In this document: positions 36,176 to 44,614 of the stretch, one piece after another
How the letters are laid out: every line of letters begins with the position of its first letter
Position numbering within the stretch: position 1 is the first letter of the stretch
Assembly: GCA_021848145.1 (NCBI GenBank)
Contig: JAJZMX010000004.1
Location: 434,001 to 498,000, forward strand
Reading direction: 5' to 3'
Source: a bacterium
GTDB taxonomy: Bacteria > Patescibacteriota > Saccharimonadia > Saccharimonadales > UBA4665
Length of the DNA: 64,000 bases
Made by a program: the position numbers and the translations under genes
Notes under the pieces: generated by a model
What the model saw: only the letters and a program-made list of their open reading frames with translations
Told to the model about the DNA's origin: nothing
Database searches by the model: none

Positions 36176-36918
36176 GAGTAATGTACATATTATGGCTAAG
36201 GCAGATTAAACGGTACTTCAGGAGTCGCTCTAGGATAATTGGTGCTATTGGTCAGCCCTTATTGTTCCTGCTGGCGCTAGGCTATGGTCTAGGTTCAGTA
36301 TATAAGGCTGCAGGTCAAGGCAATTATTTAGAGTTCTTAGTTCCTGGCATTATGGCACAGACAATTCTTTTTTCCGCTATGTTCTTTGGAGCCATGATTA
36401 TATTTGACCGGCAGTTTGGCTTCTTAAAAGAGACAATGGTGGCTCCAGTAAGTCGCCTAAAGATAATGCTTGGGGGTGCTTTAGGTGGCGCTACAACTTC
36501 CGTCATACAAGGGGTACTAGTATTTTTTATTTCACTGGCACTAGGGTTTAGGCCGCACGACTGGTTAATGGCCTTAGTGGCCTTAATATTCATGAGCATG
36601 CTAGCAATAGCCATTACTAGCTTTTCGTCCGGTATTGGATCATTTGTTCAAGATATGCAAGGATTCCAAGCTATAAACCAGTTTTTAGTCTTCCCACTTT
36701 ACTTTTTAAGTGGAGCGTTATACCCGCTTACACATGTACCGACATGGCTTAGAATAATAGCCGAAATAAACCCCATATCCTACACAGTGGATGCCCTTCG
36801 TTGGGCACTGATTGGAACTTCTCGATTTGGCATAGGTAGCGATATAATTGCCATGGGGATAACGATGGTGGTTTTAATCACCTTCGGTGCTATACGCTTC
36901 AGATATATTGAAGCTTGA
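36172..36918 (+). CDS. ABC-2 type permease (DrrB-like)
   Basis: The 248-residue protein has six predicted helices and the ABC-2 family segments EFLVPGIMAQTILFSAMF and INPISYTVDALRW. I place the start at ATG 36172, overlapping the ATPase TGA by ATGA, rather than the track's 36139, which lies inside the ATPase gene. With the ATPase it forms a DrrAB-type exporter, the last gene of the marR operon. Confidence 0.92.
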   Translation: MRVMYILWLRQIKRYFRSRSRIIGAIGQPLLFLLALGYGLGSVYKAAGQGNYLEFLVPGIMAQTILFSAMFFGAMIIFDRQFGFLKETMVAPVSRLKIMLGGALGGATTSVIQGVLVFFISLALGFRPHDWLMALVALIFMSMLAIAITSFSSGIGSFVQDMQGFQAINQFLVFPLYFLSGALYPLTHVPTWLRIIAEINPISYTVDALRWALIGTSRFGIGSDIIAMGITMVVLITFGAIRFRYIEA

Positions 36919-36932
36919 ATAACCTAGGCGAA

Positions 36933-37166
36933 CTACTTACCAACTCGTTTTATTAATTCTGAGCTTAGAAGTCTATCTGCATCGTAATAGCGATCGAGCA
37001 CTGCTTTTCTTTTCGTGTCACTAATTGATTCATCTATATAGGTTTTGGCTATAGCAACATTTCCAGACCTAAAAGCAGTTAATAACTGTTCATTACTAAG
37101 ATTAGGAGCCATAACTGAAGCAAGTTCAAAGCTTGTGTATCTTTCTGTAGGTAATTCATTAGACAT
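36933..37166 (-). CDS. Hypothetical protein, 77 aa
   Basis: A small soluble protein (MSNELPTERYTSFELASVM...) that is mostly helical and lacks cysteines. It is convergent with the permease gene. I do not recognise a family; coding status is supported only by the open frame and sensible composition. Confidence 0.5.
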   Translation of the reverse strand: MSNELPTERYTSFELASVMAPNLSNEQLLTAFRSGNVAIAKTYIDESISDTKRKAVLDRYYDADRLLSSELIKRVGK

Positions 37167-37223
37167 AAATATATATTGACATACTAATTCGTAATATGCA
37201 ATATGGCTAAGGTGTTTAAATGA

Positions 37224-37544
37224 TCAATTATGAACCCTTGGCCATATGACTTTGGCTAGTATGTCAGTTTTAGACACCCATCCAAAGTGACGACTGTCGC
37301 TGCTATATTCTAAGTTGTCTCCAATAAAAAACACCCTGCCGTTACTTACTCTCTCGGCGCGTTTTATTTTCTCTCTTCCGCCCTGGTAAAAAATGCACAC
37401 TTCACCTGCCCGGATTTTTTTATACATTCCCGTAGCTATAACTAGTTGGCCGGGCTTGAGTTTTGGACTCATACTAGCGCCTACGATTCGACGCAGAACG
37501 AGCCTAGGCCTTCTTGGTTTTCCAAAATATTTCGGCAATTGCAT
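37224..37544 (-). CDS. sodX: S26-type peptidase, probable nickel superoxide dismutase maturation protease
   Basis: This 106-residue protein has the signal-peptidase fold without a membrane anchor: catalytic Ser in GASMSPKLKPGQLV, the Lys in REKIKRAERV and the C-terminal GDNLEYSSDSRHFGWV. Short S26 proteins of this type cut the propeptide from nickel superoxide dismutase, and its ATG lies 41 bp inside the 3' end of the sodN gene. The context makes the SodX role likely. Confidence 0.85.
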   Translation of the reverse strand: MQLPKYFGKPRRPRLVLRRIVGASMSPKLKPGQLVIATGMYKKIRAGEVCIFYQGGREKIKRAERVSNGRVFFIGDNLEYSSDSRHFGWVSKTDILAKVIWPRVHN

Positions 37545-37887
37545 CGACTTGGTCTATTAGCTTTTGCCCTTCTTGGATGTCCAGAGAGTGCTTACAATTA
37601 CTGGCTTGTTTAATAGCAAACCAAAACTTCTCGTGCAAATCTGGAAACTTCTCTAAGTGCTCCGGCTTAAAATAGTCTGCCCAGAGTACCATCAGGTGAT
37701 GCTTAACTAATTCGGCTCTTTCTTCCTTAATTATGATAGCCCGAGTCTTGTTATGGTCATCTAGCCCGTCATAACGTTTCAGAATTTCTAGCACTGACTT
37801 AGCTTCAATCTGGGCTTGGGCCGGGTCATAGACACCACAAGGCAAGTCACAATGTGCATATACTGGCTTAATACTAAACATTTTCAT
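37504..37887 (-). CDS. sodN: Nickel superoxide dismutase
   Basis: The Ni-hook HCDLPCGVYDP follows an 11-residue propeptide; cleavage after Ala11 would expose His12 as the N-terminal ligand with Cys13 and Cys17. The rest is a helical bundle of normal length (about 116 residues when mature). The enzyme removes superoxide in the cytoplasm and needs the protease encoded downstream. A Shine-Dalgarno-like AGGAGG is 12 nt before ATG 37887. NiSOD is best known from Streptomyces and marine cyanobacteria. Confidence 0.95.
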   Translation of the reverse strand: MKMFSIKPVYAHCDLPCGVYDPAQAQIEAKSVLEILKRYDGLDDHNKTRAIIIKEERAELVKHHLMVLWADYFKPEHLEKFPDLHEKFWFAIKQASNCKHSLDIQEGQKLIDQVDAIAEIFWKTKKA

Positions 37888-37970
37888 TAATTATCTATCC
37901 CTCCTAAATTTAGATCTATTAAATCTATTATATCCCTGCCAACAAATACTTTGTTGTGGAGTATTTCGCT

Positions 37971-38636
37971 TCAGCTTAAGCGGCCACTATTTTGAACTCG
38001 CCACTCCTCTATCTCCTTATGGTTGCCACTAAGTAAAACTTGAGGAACCTTTAGGCCTTGGTAAATTTCAGGACGTGTGTACTGGGGAAACTCTATGCGG
38101 TCTTCGCTGCCTTGGAAAGACTCTATCTCTGTAGAATGTTCTCCCCCTAGTACTCCTGGAAGCAGCCGGACAATAGAATCAATAATTACCATTGCCGGCA
38201 GCTCGCCCCCTGTTAGGACATACCTTCCTATGCAGTATTGTCTATCTACCCAATTAACAATTCTTTCGTCATAGCCTTCATAACGGGGACAAACAAGGAT
38301 TAACCCTTTGGCGTTCTCAGCTAAATCGTTAGCAGCTGATTGGCTATACAACTCTCCTCGTGGAGTCGGCAAGATAACAAGTGCTCCCGGATCCCGTTCT
38401 TTAGCGCTTTCAATAGCCTTTACTAACGGTTCGATCATAAGAAGCATGCCATCCCCACCGCCATATGGCGTATCGTCAACCTGATGCCTTATTCCTTTGC
38501 CAAAATCCCTAAGGTTAATCAAATGATAACCTACAATACCTCTGTCTTTTGCTTTAAAAAGCATACTCGAATTCAAAACCCCCTCAAACATCTCCGGGAA
38601 GAGGCTAATTATCTGGATCTGCATTTTAAACTTCAA
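37971..38636 (-). CDS. trmD: tRNA (guanine37-N1)-methyltransferase
   Basis: TrmD methylates G37 of tRNAs that read CNN codons. The SPOUT knot residues are present: RYEGYDERI, YVLTGGELPAMV and DDTPYGGGDGMLL. The likely start is the internal ATG that gives MQIQIISLFPEMF. It follows the KH-domain and rpsP genes, the common order, but rimM is absent between them. Confidence 0.95.
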   Translation of the reverse strand: MKFKMQIQIISLFPEMFEGVLNSSMLFKAKDRGIVGYHLINLRDFGKGIRHQVDDTPYGGGDGMLLMIEPLVKAIESAKERDPGALVILPTPRGELYSQSAANDLAENAKGLILVCPRYEGYDERIVNWVDRQYCIGRYVLTGGELPAMVIIDSIVRLLPGVLGGEHSTEIESFQGSEDRIEFPQYTRPEIYQGLKVPQVLLSGNHKEIEEWRVQNSGRLS

Positions 38637-38640
38637 ATAA

Positions 38641-39054
38641 CTAGAGATCGAGGTCGTCCATTTCCTCTAGTTCACGGCGAGTCTTACTATAGCGGTCGTT
38701 ATCTTCTTCCACTTCGTCGTTATCTTCTTCTGGAAGACTAGTTTCTAACTCACTCTCACTTTGTGGCTCGACCTTTTCGGTTCTTCTTTCACGCTTTTCA
38801 GCCGGTAAGCCATTGTCGACTATCTTTAGGTTGTAGTGGGCATCGTTTTTAGTCCCCAATGCCCGAAGTAGTGTACGGAGACTTTGCGCAGTTGCGCCCC
38901 TTTTCCCGATCACCCTTCCTAGATCCTCTGGGTCAACGGTGAGCTCGAGTAGAACTCCCTTTTCATCTATACGCCGCTCAATCTTTACCGCGTCAGGCTT
39001 GCTGACCAACGACTTTACTACATACTCGACAAATTGTTCGTCGATGCTACTCAT
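38641..39054 (-). CDS. KH-domain RNA-binding protein (KhpA-like) with acidic tail
   Basis: The first 75 residues match KhpA, including the GXXG loop in VIGKRGATAQSLR. The remaining 60 residues are acidic (EEDNDEVEEDND) and not part of the family core. KhpA binds RNA with KhpB/EloR and influences cell growth in Gram-positives. A Shine-Dalgarno (GGGAGG) precedes the ATG by 10 nt. Confidence 0.9.
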   Translation of the reverse strand: MSSIDEQFVEYVVKSLVSKPDAVKIERRIDEKGVLLELTVDPEDLGRVIGKRGATAQSLRTLLRALGTKNDAHYNLKIVDNGLPAEKRERRTEKVEPQSESELETSLPEEDNDEVEEDNDRYSKTRRELEEMDDLDL

Positions 39055-39114
39055 TACAAGAAATCCTCCCTACGGTTAGCAAACTTAGTATAACATTATG
39101 ACTGGTTATTAGCT

Positions 39115-39588
39115 TTAGCTTTTGTCTGAATTTTCGTCTTCGCTACTTTTTTGGGTGTCTTCGTTATTCTTTGGTTCTTCCGTCGCAGCTTCAATTGCCA
39201 CTTCCTCATTAGTTCCTTGTTCCTTTAATTCAGCAGTTTCTTCTGCACTTGTTTCAGGTAATTTTTCCTCTTGAGCAGGAGCAGTTGAACGCCGTTTATC
39301 AGGATTACGCACTGGTTTAGTCTTAGCCTTTGGCTCTACAACCCACTTTGGCAGCTTAACCTTTTCTTCTTTCAAAATAGAAATAACACGGGGAGACGGC
39401 TGAGCTCCATGCCCTATGTAAAAGTCCGCCTTATCTTTATCTAACTGAATCTTTTTCGTGTGCGGGTCGTAGCTGCCTATATAGGCTACTATCTTGCCGC
39501 TGGTTGGTGAACGATGGGAGTCTTGAACAACCACCCTAAACATGGCGTGTCCCTTACGACCAGTACGCTGCATGCGTATAGCTAACAT
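39115..39588 (-). CDS. rpsP: 30S ribosomal protein S16 with acidic C-terminal extension
   Basis: Residues 1-80 are S16 (MLAIRMQRTGRKGHAMFRVV, IGSYDPHTK, GAQPSPRV). An extension of about 75 residues rich in Glu, Ala and Asn (ending SSEDENSDKS) roughly doubles the length. It starts the rpsP-KH-trmD cluster from a sigma70-type promoter and has an AAGGA ribosome site. Confidence 0.95.
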   Translation of the reverse strand: MLAIRMQRTGRKGHAMFRVVVQDSHRSPTSGKIVAYIGSYDPHTKKIQLDKDKADFYIGHGAQPSPRVISILKEEKVKLPKWVVEPKAKTKPVRNPDKRRSTAPAQEEKLPETSAEETAELKEQGTNEEVAIEAATEEPKNNEDTQKSSEDENSDKS

Positions 39589-39626
39589 TTAATTCCTTAT
39601 TTTCCAATACTTGACAATGGTTTAAT

Positions 39627-39655
39627 ATTTTACAGATAAGCTAAGGAGTAGTCAA
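39627..39655 (-). promoter_or_regulatory. sigma70-type promoter of rpsP
   Basis: On the minus strand TTGACT and TAAAAT are separated by 17 bp. The predicted start leaves a leader of about 30 nt that carries the AAGGA ribosome site. It lies in the 138-bp gap before rnc, which holds nothing else. Confidence 0.55.
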
Positions 39656-39726
39656 TACGGTAAATAAATATTACACAGTAAAAACAATTCATTGACCATA
39701 AAACCACTAAATTATACTTTTTTAGT

Positions 39727-40422
39727 TTAGCCTGCGTAAACTTTAAGAGCTGATTCTGCAGCCTGTTGTTGTCCTGCCTGCTTGCTCGGACCCATGCCTT
39801 GGCCAAGTAATTCACCATTCACATAGACACCGACTGTAAAGGTTTTGTCATGATCGGGACCCTCTTCTACTATAACTTTATATATCGGAGTGAAGCCTTC
39901 CTTGCTCTGTACTATTTCCTGAAGTTGGGATTTAGGATCAAGCCAGGTTCCCTTAGATAAAATTTCACTAAAAGTAGAGAGGATGGACTTGGTTATAAAT
40001 TCTTTTGTAATTTCATAGCCCTGGTCTAAGTAAATTGCCCCAATTACCGCTTCAAAGCTGTTTGCTAAAATCTGAGCCCGGCCACGCTCACTACCTTTTT
40101 TTTCGCCCCTGCTTAAGCGGAGTAGCGGTCCAAAGCCATATTTTTTGGCTGCTGCACCAATACTTTCTGTCCTAACTAAGGCACTGCGCCAATTAGTCAA
40201 GACACCCTCCGGGTCCTTATGGTTATTATATAAGTACTCCGTAACTACTAATTCTAGAACCGCATCGCCCAAAAACTCGAGACGCTCGTTATGTTCTTTT
40301 ACTGTCTTCTTGTGCTCATTAAGGTATGATCGGTGGGTAAAAGCGGTAACTAACAGGTTAATGTCTTTAAAACGGAACCCTAGAATCTCCTCAGCAAAAC
40401 GTTGGTAGGTCTCTATGTCCAT
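39727..40422 (-). CDS. rnc: Ribonuclease III
   Basis: The 231-residue protein has the RNase III signature ERLEFLGDAVLELVVTEYL, the second metal-site acidic patch EAVIGAIYLDQGY and a C-terminal dsRNA-binding domain (DPKSQLQEIVQ ... GPSKQAGQQQAAESAL). It starts 2 bp after the NUDIX gene on the same strand, so the two are co-transcribed with nusB upstream. Confidence 0.95.
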   Translation of the reverse strand: MDIETYQRFAEEILGFRFKDINLLVTAFTHRSYLNEHKKTVKEHNERLEFLGDAVLELVVTEYLYNNHKDPEGVLTNWRSALVRTESIGAAAKKYGFGPLLRLSRGEKKGSERGRAQILANSFEAVIGAIYLDQGYEITKEFITKSILSTFSEILSKGTWLDPKSQLQEIVQSKEGFTPIYKVIVEEGPDHDKTFTVGVYVNGELLGQGMGPSKQAGQQQAAESALKVYAG

Positions 40423-40424
40423 CT

Positions 40425-40922
40425 TTAGAGCTTCGCGTCCCTCACTCGTTTAAGTCCAAGAAGAAGTAACTTGCCAATATCTTCATAAGCTATCTTGTCT
40501 ATTGCTTCATTAGCAGGCATCCATTTTAGATCGGTTAGCCATTCTTCTCCTTTAAGATCGTCGGAATCTCCCAAGCCTTGAACTAGGTATATATGCATCG
40601 TCATTAAGACAAGCGTATGGTTACGCCGATAGCGAAAATTTACTTTTCCCAGCCATGACATAACTTTCATATCTTTAAGTCCGGTTTCCTCACTAATTTC
40701 CCTTTCAGCTGTGCGTTTAGGGTCTTCACCTGGCTCTACGTGACCTTTTGGTATTGTCCAGCGATGTTTGGCATCTTGAATTAATAAAAGTTCGATCTCG
40801 TTAGTCTTGGCATTCCTACGCCAAATAATGCCACCAGATGTAGTTTCATGTACCGCTTCGGCTATTTCCGGGCTTCTTTTAACCAGCCTCTTAAAACCTT
40901 TAATTGGTTTTGGCCGCCTCAT
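40425..40922 (-). CDS. NUDIX hydrolase (diadenosine polyphosphate hydrolase-like)
   Basis: The NUDIX box is GHVEPGEDPKRTAEREISEETG, with the typical IPKGH entry of Ap4A hydrolases just before it (WTIPKGHVE). An N-terminal basic tail (MRRPKPIKGFKRLVKRS) is unusual. It is the middle gene of a tight nusB-NUDIX-rnc run, with 2-bp gaps. Confidence 0.88.
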   Translation of the reverse strand: MRRPKPIKGFKRLVKRSPEIAEAVHETTSGGIIWRRNAKTNEIELLLIQDAKHRWTIPKGHVEPGEDPKRTAEREISEETGLKDMKVMSWLGKVNFRYRRNHTLVLMTMHIYLVQGLGDSDDLKGEEWLTDLKWMPANEAIDKIAYEDIGKLLLLGLKRVRDAKL

Positions 40923-40924
40923 AT

Positions 40925-41404
40925 CTACTTTTTAACCGCTTTCTTAGTGTTTTTCTTAGGCTCTTTTTTTTCTGTTTTTTCGTTTTCTTGCCGTAATAGA
41001 GTTCCTAAAACACCATTAATAAACTTTGATGAGTTCTCGCCCCCAAACGCTTTTGCGAGCTCAACGGCTTCGTTAATAACAACTTTTGGCGGAACGTCTG
41101 GTTCGTTTGTAAGCTCCCACAAGCCCATTCTTAATATAATCTTGTCCATTCTAGCTATCTGGTCAATAGGCCATTCCGGAGCAACTGGCTGCAACTTCTT
41201 ATCCAGCTTAGTGGCATCCTTGATTACGCCCTTAACAAGACGCTTAATAAACTCCGTATCTTCAACCGTCTCACTGTAGCGCCCAATATTGCGGGATGTA
41301 ACTTCGGCAATATCTAGCTTCTTGTCACCTGAGCCTATCCTAAAGTCGTACTCATAAAGTGTTTGTAGGGCTATGATACGGCCTAGATGTCTGTTTGATG
41401 CCAT
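40925..41404 (-). CDS. nusB: Transcription antitermination factor NusB
   Basis: The all-helical NusB pattern is present: LQTLYEYD, IDQIARMDKIILRMGLWEL and VVINEAVELAKAFGGENSSKFINGVL (quoted in part). It ends in a Lys-rich tail (KKNTKKAVKK). NusB binds the boxA of rRNA operons with S10. A GAGGA ribosome site is 6 nt before the ATG. Confidence 0.93.
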   Translation of the reverse strand: MASNRHLGRIIALQTLYEYDFRIGSGDKKLDIAEVTSRNIGRYSETVEDTEFIKRLVKGVIKDATKLDKKLQPVAPEWPIDQIARMDKIILRMGLWELTNEPDVPPKVVINEAVELAKAFGGENSSKFINGVLGTLLRQENEKTEKKEPKKNTKKAVKK

Positions 41405-41462
41405 AATTAATCCTCTAAGACGCCTTAATGTACCAAAATAGTTTTAAAGCAAGCAAAAGAAC

Positions 41463-41612
41463 CTAGGCTTTTACTTTTTTGCCAGTTTCCTTTTTGGTTG
41501 TTGTAACTTTCACCGGTGAACTAGCATTTACTCTTCGAGCCAGTTTAAGTACTAAGTGGCTGCGTCTGGCGCCAGTTGCACGTGGACTGGTACGTTTTTT
41601 GGGTTTTCCCAT
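41463..41612 (-). CDS. rpmF: 50S ribosomal protein L32 (cysteine-free form)
   Basis: This 49-residue gene is too short for the ORF track. The product begins MGKPKKRTSPRATGARRSH, the L32 N-terminus, and lacks the four Zn-binding Cys of the C+ form. Its Lys/Thr-rich tail ends KETGKKVKA. A strong AAGGAGG ribosome site lies upstream of the ATG. It sits between nusB and leuS, within the translation-related block. Confidence 0.9.
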   Translation of the reverse strand: MGKPKKRTSPRATGARRSHLVLKLARRVNASSPVKVTTTKKETGKKVKA

Positions 41613-41697
41613 TTTTTAAACGTCTCCTCCTTAAATATAGTAATACTTAGCTTTTACTTTAACAGAATTAACTTCTTATTTTCAATAAAGTTCAGCC

Positions 41698-44568
41698 TTA
41701 CTTTACCAGGAAGTTAATAATCCTACCAGGTACGAAAATGACTTTTTCGACTTTACCCTCTAGATATCGTGATATCTTAGGGTCACTTTTAGCCGCCACT
41801 TCAACACTTTGCTGGTCAGCATCAGCACCTACCTCTACGTCGCCACGTAGTTTGCCATTAACTTGTACGGCAATTACTATTCGGTCACTTACTAAGAATT
41901 TATCGTCATAGCCTGGCCATTCCTGAAGATGTATCGATTGTTCACCACCTAACTGCTCCCAAACCTCTTCGGCCATATGTGGGGCAAAAGGTGCCAACAG
42001 CTTTGCTAATGTCTCTAGAGCCCACTGCCATTCAACCGAACTATATGAGTCTTGGGCTTTGAGCGCATAAAGATCATTAACGCATTCCATCAGTCCTGCA
42101 ATTGCCGTATTAAAGCTCAAATTGAGCAGGTCTTGGCTAACCCGTTTTACTACACGATTAATTACCCGCTTAAGGTCATTACTCTCATTAGTGCCACCTT
42201 CGCTTGTGTTATATTCCTGGACGAGATTCCAGACCCTTTGCAAAAACCTGAAAGTCCCGCCAAGGCTTTCTGGACTCCATGGCGTAGTCTGGTCATAAGG
42301 GGCAAGGAATATTACAGCCAAGCGTAAAGCATCAGCCCCATAGCCACTGTCAATAACTTCTGTGGGGTCAACTATGTTGCCCCTACTTTTACTCATCTTC
42401 GTGCCATCTGCAGCAAGTATTATTCCCTGGCTCCTACGTGCCTTATATGGTTCAGGAGTTGGAACTAAGCCCAAATCAAAGAAGAACTGGTGCCAAAAAC
42501 GTGAATAAAGTAAGTGCAGTGTAATATGCTCAGTCCCACCTAGATACAAATCGACATCTTGCCAGTACTTAAGTTTATCTAAAGAAGCAAACTGCTTGGA
42601 GTTTTTGGGGTCAAAGTAGCGTAAGTAGTACCAACTACTTCCGGCCCAGTTGGGCATCGTATCCGTTTCACGCCTAGCTGGTCCGCCGCATTGTGGGCAA
42701 ATAGTATTTACCCAGTCGGTAGCTGATGCTAACGGACTTTCACCGTCATGGGTTGGTTCATAGTTGGTAATATTAGGCAGCTTCACTGGCAAATCTTTAT
42801 CTGGCACGGCTACTGCACCGTGCTTCTCGCAGTGGATAATAGGTATGGGTTCACCCCAGTAACGTTGGCGGCTAAATATCCAATCCCGAAGACGATAGTT
42901 GATTCTCTCATAAGCTAAACCCTTGCTGGTTAAATCTGCTATAACCTTATCGCGCATAACTGAGCTGGGTAATCTGTCGTATTTACCACTGTTGGCCATA
43001 AGGCCTTCTTTGGTTAGGGCGCCTCCAAATAACAAGCTTAAAAACACCTGACGATGAGCCTCGTCATCCGGCTCCGCTTTAGATATTGGTAGCCATTTGG
43101 TCTTGAACTTGCCCTTCTCTCCTTCATCAAGCTTAGGCCTAACTTTTTCGTGGTCAACTAGATCAAATAGAACACCATGTATTTTTGCATAATAGTTGGC
43201 ATTTTTTACGTTTGAATAGTAGTGGCTATGAACACTAAAAGGTAGCCCTTTGTTAAATCTAACGTTAACATATCCCGTTTCTTCGGTAATTTCCCGTTTG
43301 GCACCTTCAATAATATCTTCTCCAGTATCCAAGCCGCCACCAATAAACAGCATCCCTCCATAGCGGTCTTTACGTGGTCCCCAATCGAGCATTAAAACTT
43401 CATCAGTCTCAGGATCCCTAAGTATGGCCACTACTGCTTCTTTCTCAATTTCCCCGTCTAAACTGTCTCCGTATTCTGGCTCAACAACATACTTGATTGG
43501 CAAACCATATTTAGTAGCAAAAGCAAAGTCACGATCATCATGAGCCGGTACTGCCATGATTGCACCTGTTCCATAGCCCATTAATATATAGTCTGCTATC
43601 CAGACTGGAATGCGCTCACCACTAGCAGGATTAATTACGTAGGCACCGACAAAGACACCACTTTTATCCTTTTCAGATTCCTGTCGCTCAAGATCACTTT
43701 TTGAAGCCGCTTCACGGACATAAGTATTTACAGAAACTTTTTGTTCTTCGGTAGTTATTTGCCCAACAAGTGGGTGCTCTGGAGCCAATACCATAAATGT
43801 CGCACCGTAAATCGTATCCGGTCGAGTCGTAAAGACTTTAATACTTTCATCATGGCCTTCCAGTTTAAAGTCAATTTCCGCACCCTTGCTTCGGCCAATC
43901 CAATTTATCTGCTGTTCGGCTATCCATTTTGGATAATCCAGGTCGTTTAAGCCTTCAATCAAGCGTTCGGCATAATCAGTAATCCTAAGTACCCACTGCT
44001 TGATCAACTTTTTATCTACTGGAGTATCGCAACGTTCGTGCCTGCCATTAACTACTTCTTCGTTAGACAAACCAGTCTTACAAAACGGACACCAGTTGAC
44101 GGCAATCTCAGCCTGATATGCCATACCTTGCTTAAAGAAGCGCAAGAACAGCCATTGGGTCCATTTGTAGTAGTTTGGGTCGGTAGTTTTAATGCTTCTG
44201 CTCCAATCAAAGCTGAAGCCCATGCTAACTAATTGTTTCTGGAAGTTATTAATGTTCTCTTCTGTAGCCTTTTGAGGGGTAACTTTGTTTTTAATAGCAT
44301 AGTTCTCAGTAGGAAGACCAAAAGCATCATAGCCCATAGGATAAAGCACATTAAACCCAAGCATCCTTTTCTGGCGAGCAATAACATCACCTAGGGTATA
44401 TTCTCGCATATGGCCAATATGCATTCCTGACCCGCTAGGGTAGGGAAACTCGGTAAGCATTACATACTTGGGCTTTTCTTTATCAAAGTCCACGGCATGG
44501 TATGTTCCGTTGTCTTCCCAGGTTTTTTGCCACTTTGGCTCTATTGACTTAGGGCTGTATCTACGCAT
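41698..44568 (-). CDS. leuS: Leucyl-tRNA synthetase with a NUDIX domain inserted in the editing domain
   Basis: The 956-residue protein has the class I motifs (GMHIGHMREY and TKMSKSRG), the Leu zinc site (WCPFCKTG) and an intact CP1 editing site (TTRPDTIYGAT and VPAHDDRDFAFA). Between GLPIKYVV and the canonical GLMANSGKYDRL, where other LeuRS have about 20-30 residues, sit about 145 residues forming a complete NUDIX domain (residues about 370-515), with the box GGLDTGEDIIEGAKREITEE. The insert explains the unusual length. Aminoacylation should be normal; the role of the extra hydrolase is unknown. Confidence 0.95.
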   Translation of the reverse strand: MRRYSPKSIEPKWQKTWEDNGTYHAVDFDKEKPKYVMLTEFPYPSGSGMHIGHMREYTLGDVIARQKRMLGFNVLYPMGYDAFGLPTENYAIKNKVTPQKATEENINNFQKQLVSMGFSFDWSRSIKTTDPNYYKWTQWLFLRFFKQGMAYQAEIAVNWCPFCKTGLSNEEVVNGRHERCDTPVDKKLIKQWVLRITDYAERLIEGLNDLDYPKWIAEQQINWIGRSKGAEIDFKLEGHDESIKVFTTRPDTIYGATFMVLAPEHPLVGQITTEEQKVSVNTYVREAASKSDLERQESEKDKSGVFVGAYVINPASGERIPVWIADYILMGYGTGAIMAVPAHDDRDFAFATKYGLPIKYVVEPEYGDSLDGEIEKEAVVAILRDPETDEVLMLDWGPRKDRYGGMLFIGGGLDTGEDIIEGAKREITEETGYVNVRFNKGLPFSVHSHYYSNVKNANYYAKIHGVLFDLVDHEKVRPKLDEGEKGKFKTKWLPISKAEPDDEAHRQVFLSLLFGGALTKEGLMANSGKYDRLPSSVMRDKVIADLTSKGLAYERINYRLRDWIFSRQRYWGEPIPIIHCEKHGAVAVPDKDLPVKLPNITNYEPTHDGESPLASATDWVNTICPQCGGPARRETDTMPNWAGSSWYYLRYFDPKNSKQFASLDKLKYWQDVDLYLGGTEHITLHLLYSRFWHQFFFDLGLVPTPEPYKARRSQGIILAADGTKMSKSRGNIVDPTEVIDSGYGADALRLAVIFLAPYDQTTPWSPESLGGTFRFLQRVWNLVQEYNTSEGGTNESNDLKRVINRVVKRVSQDLLNLSFNTAIAGLMECVNDLYALKAQDSYSSVEWQWALETLAKLLAPFAPHMAEEVWEQLGGEQSIHLQEWPGYDDKFLVSDRIVIAVQVNGKLRGDVEVGADADQQSVEVAAKSDPKISRYLEGKVEKVIFVPGRIINFLVK

Positions 44569-44614
44569 ATATAAATCTTTCTCTTAAAAAGTATACCAAT
44601 GATTGTATAAAGGA

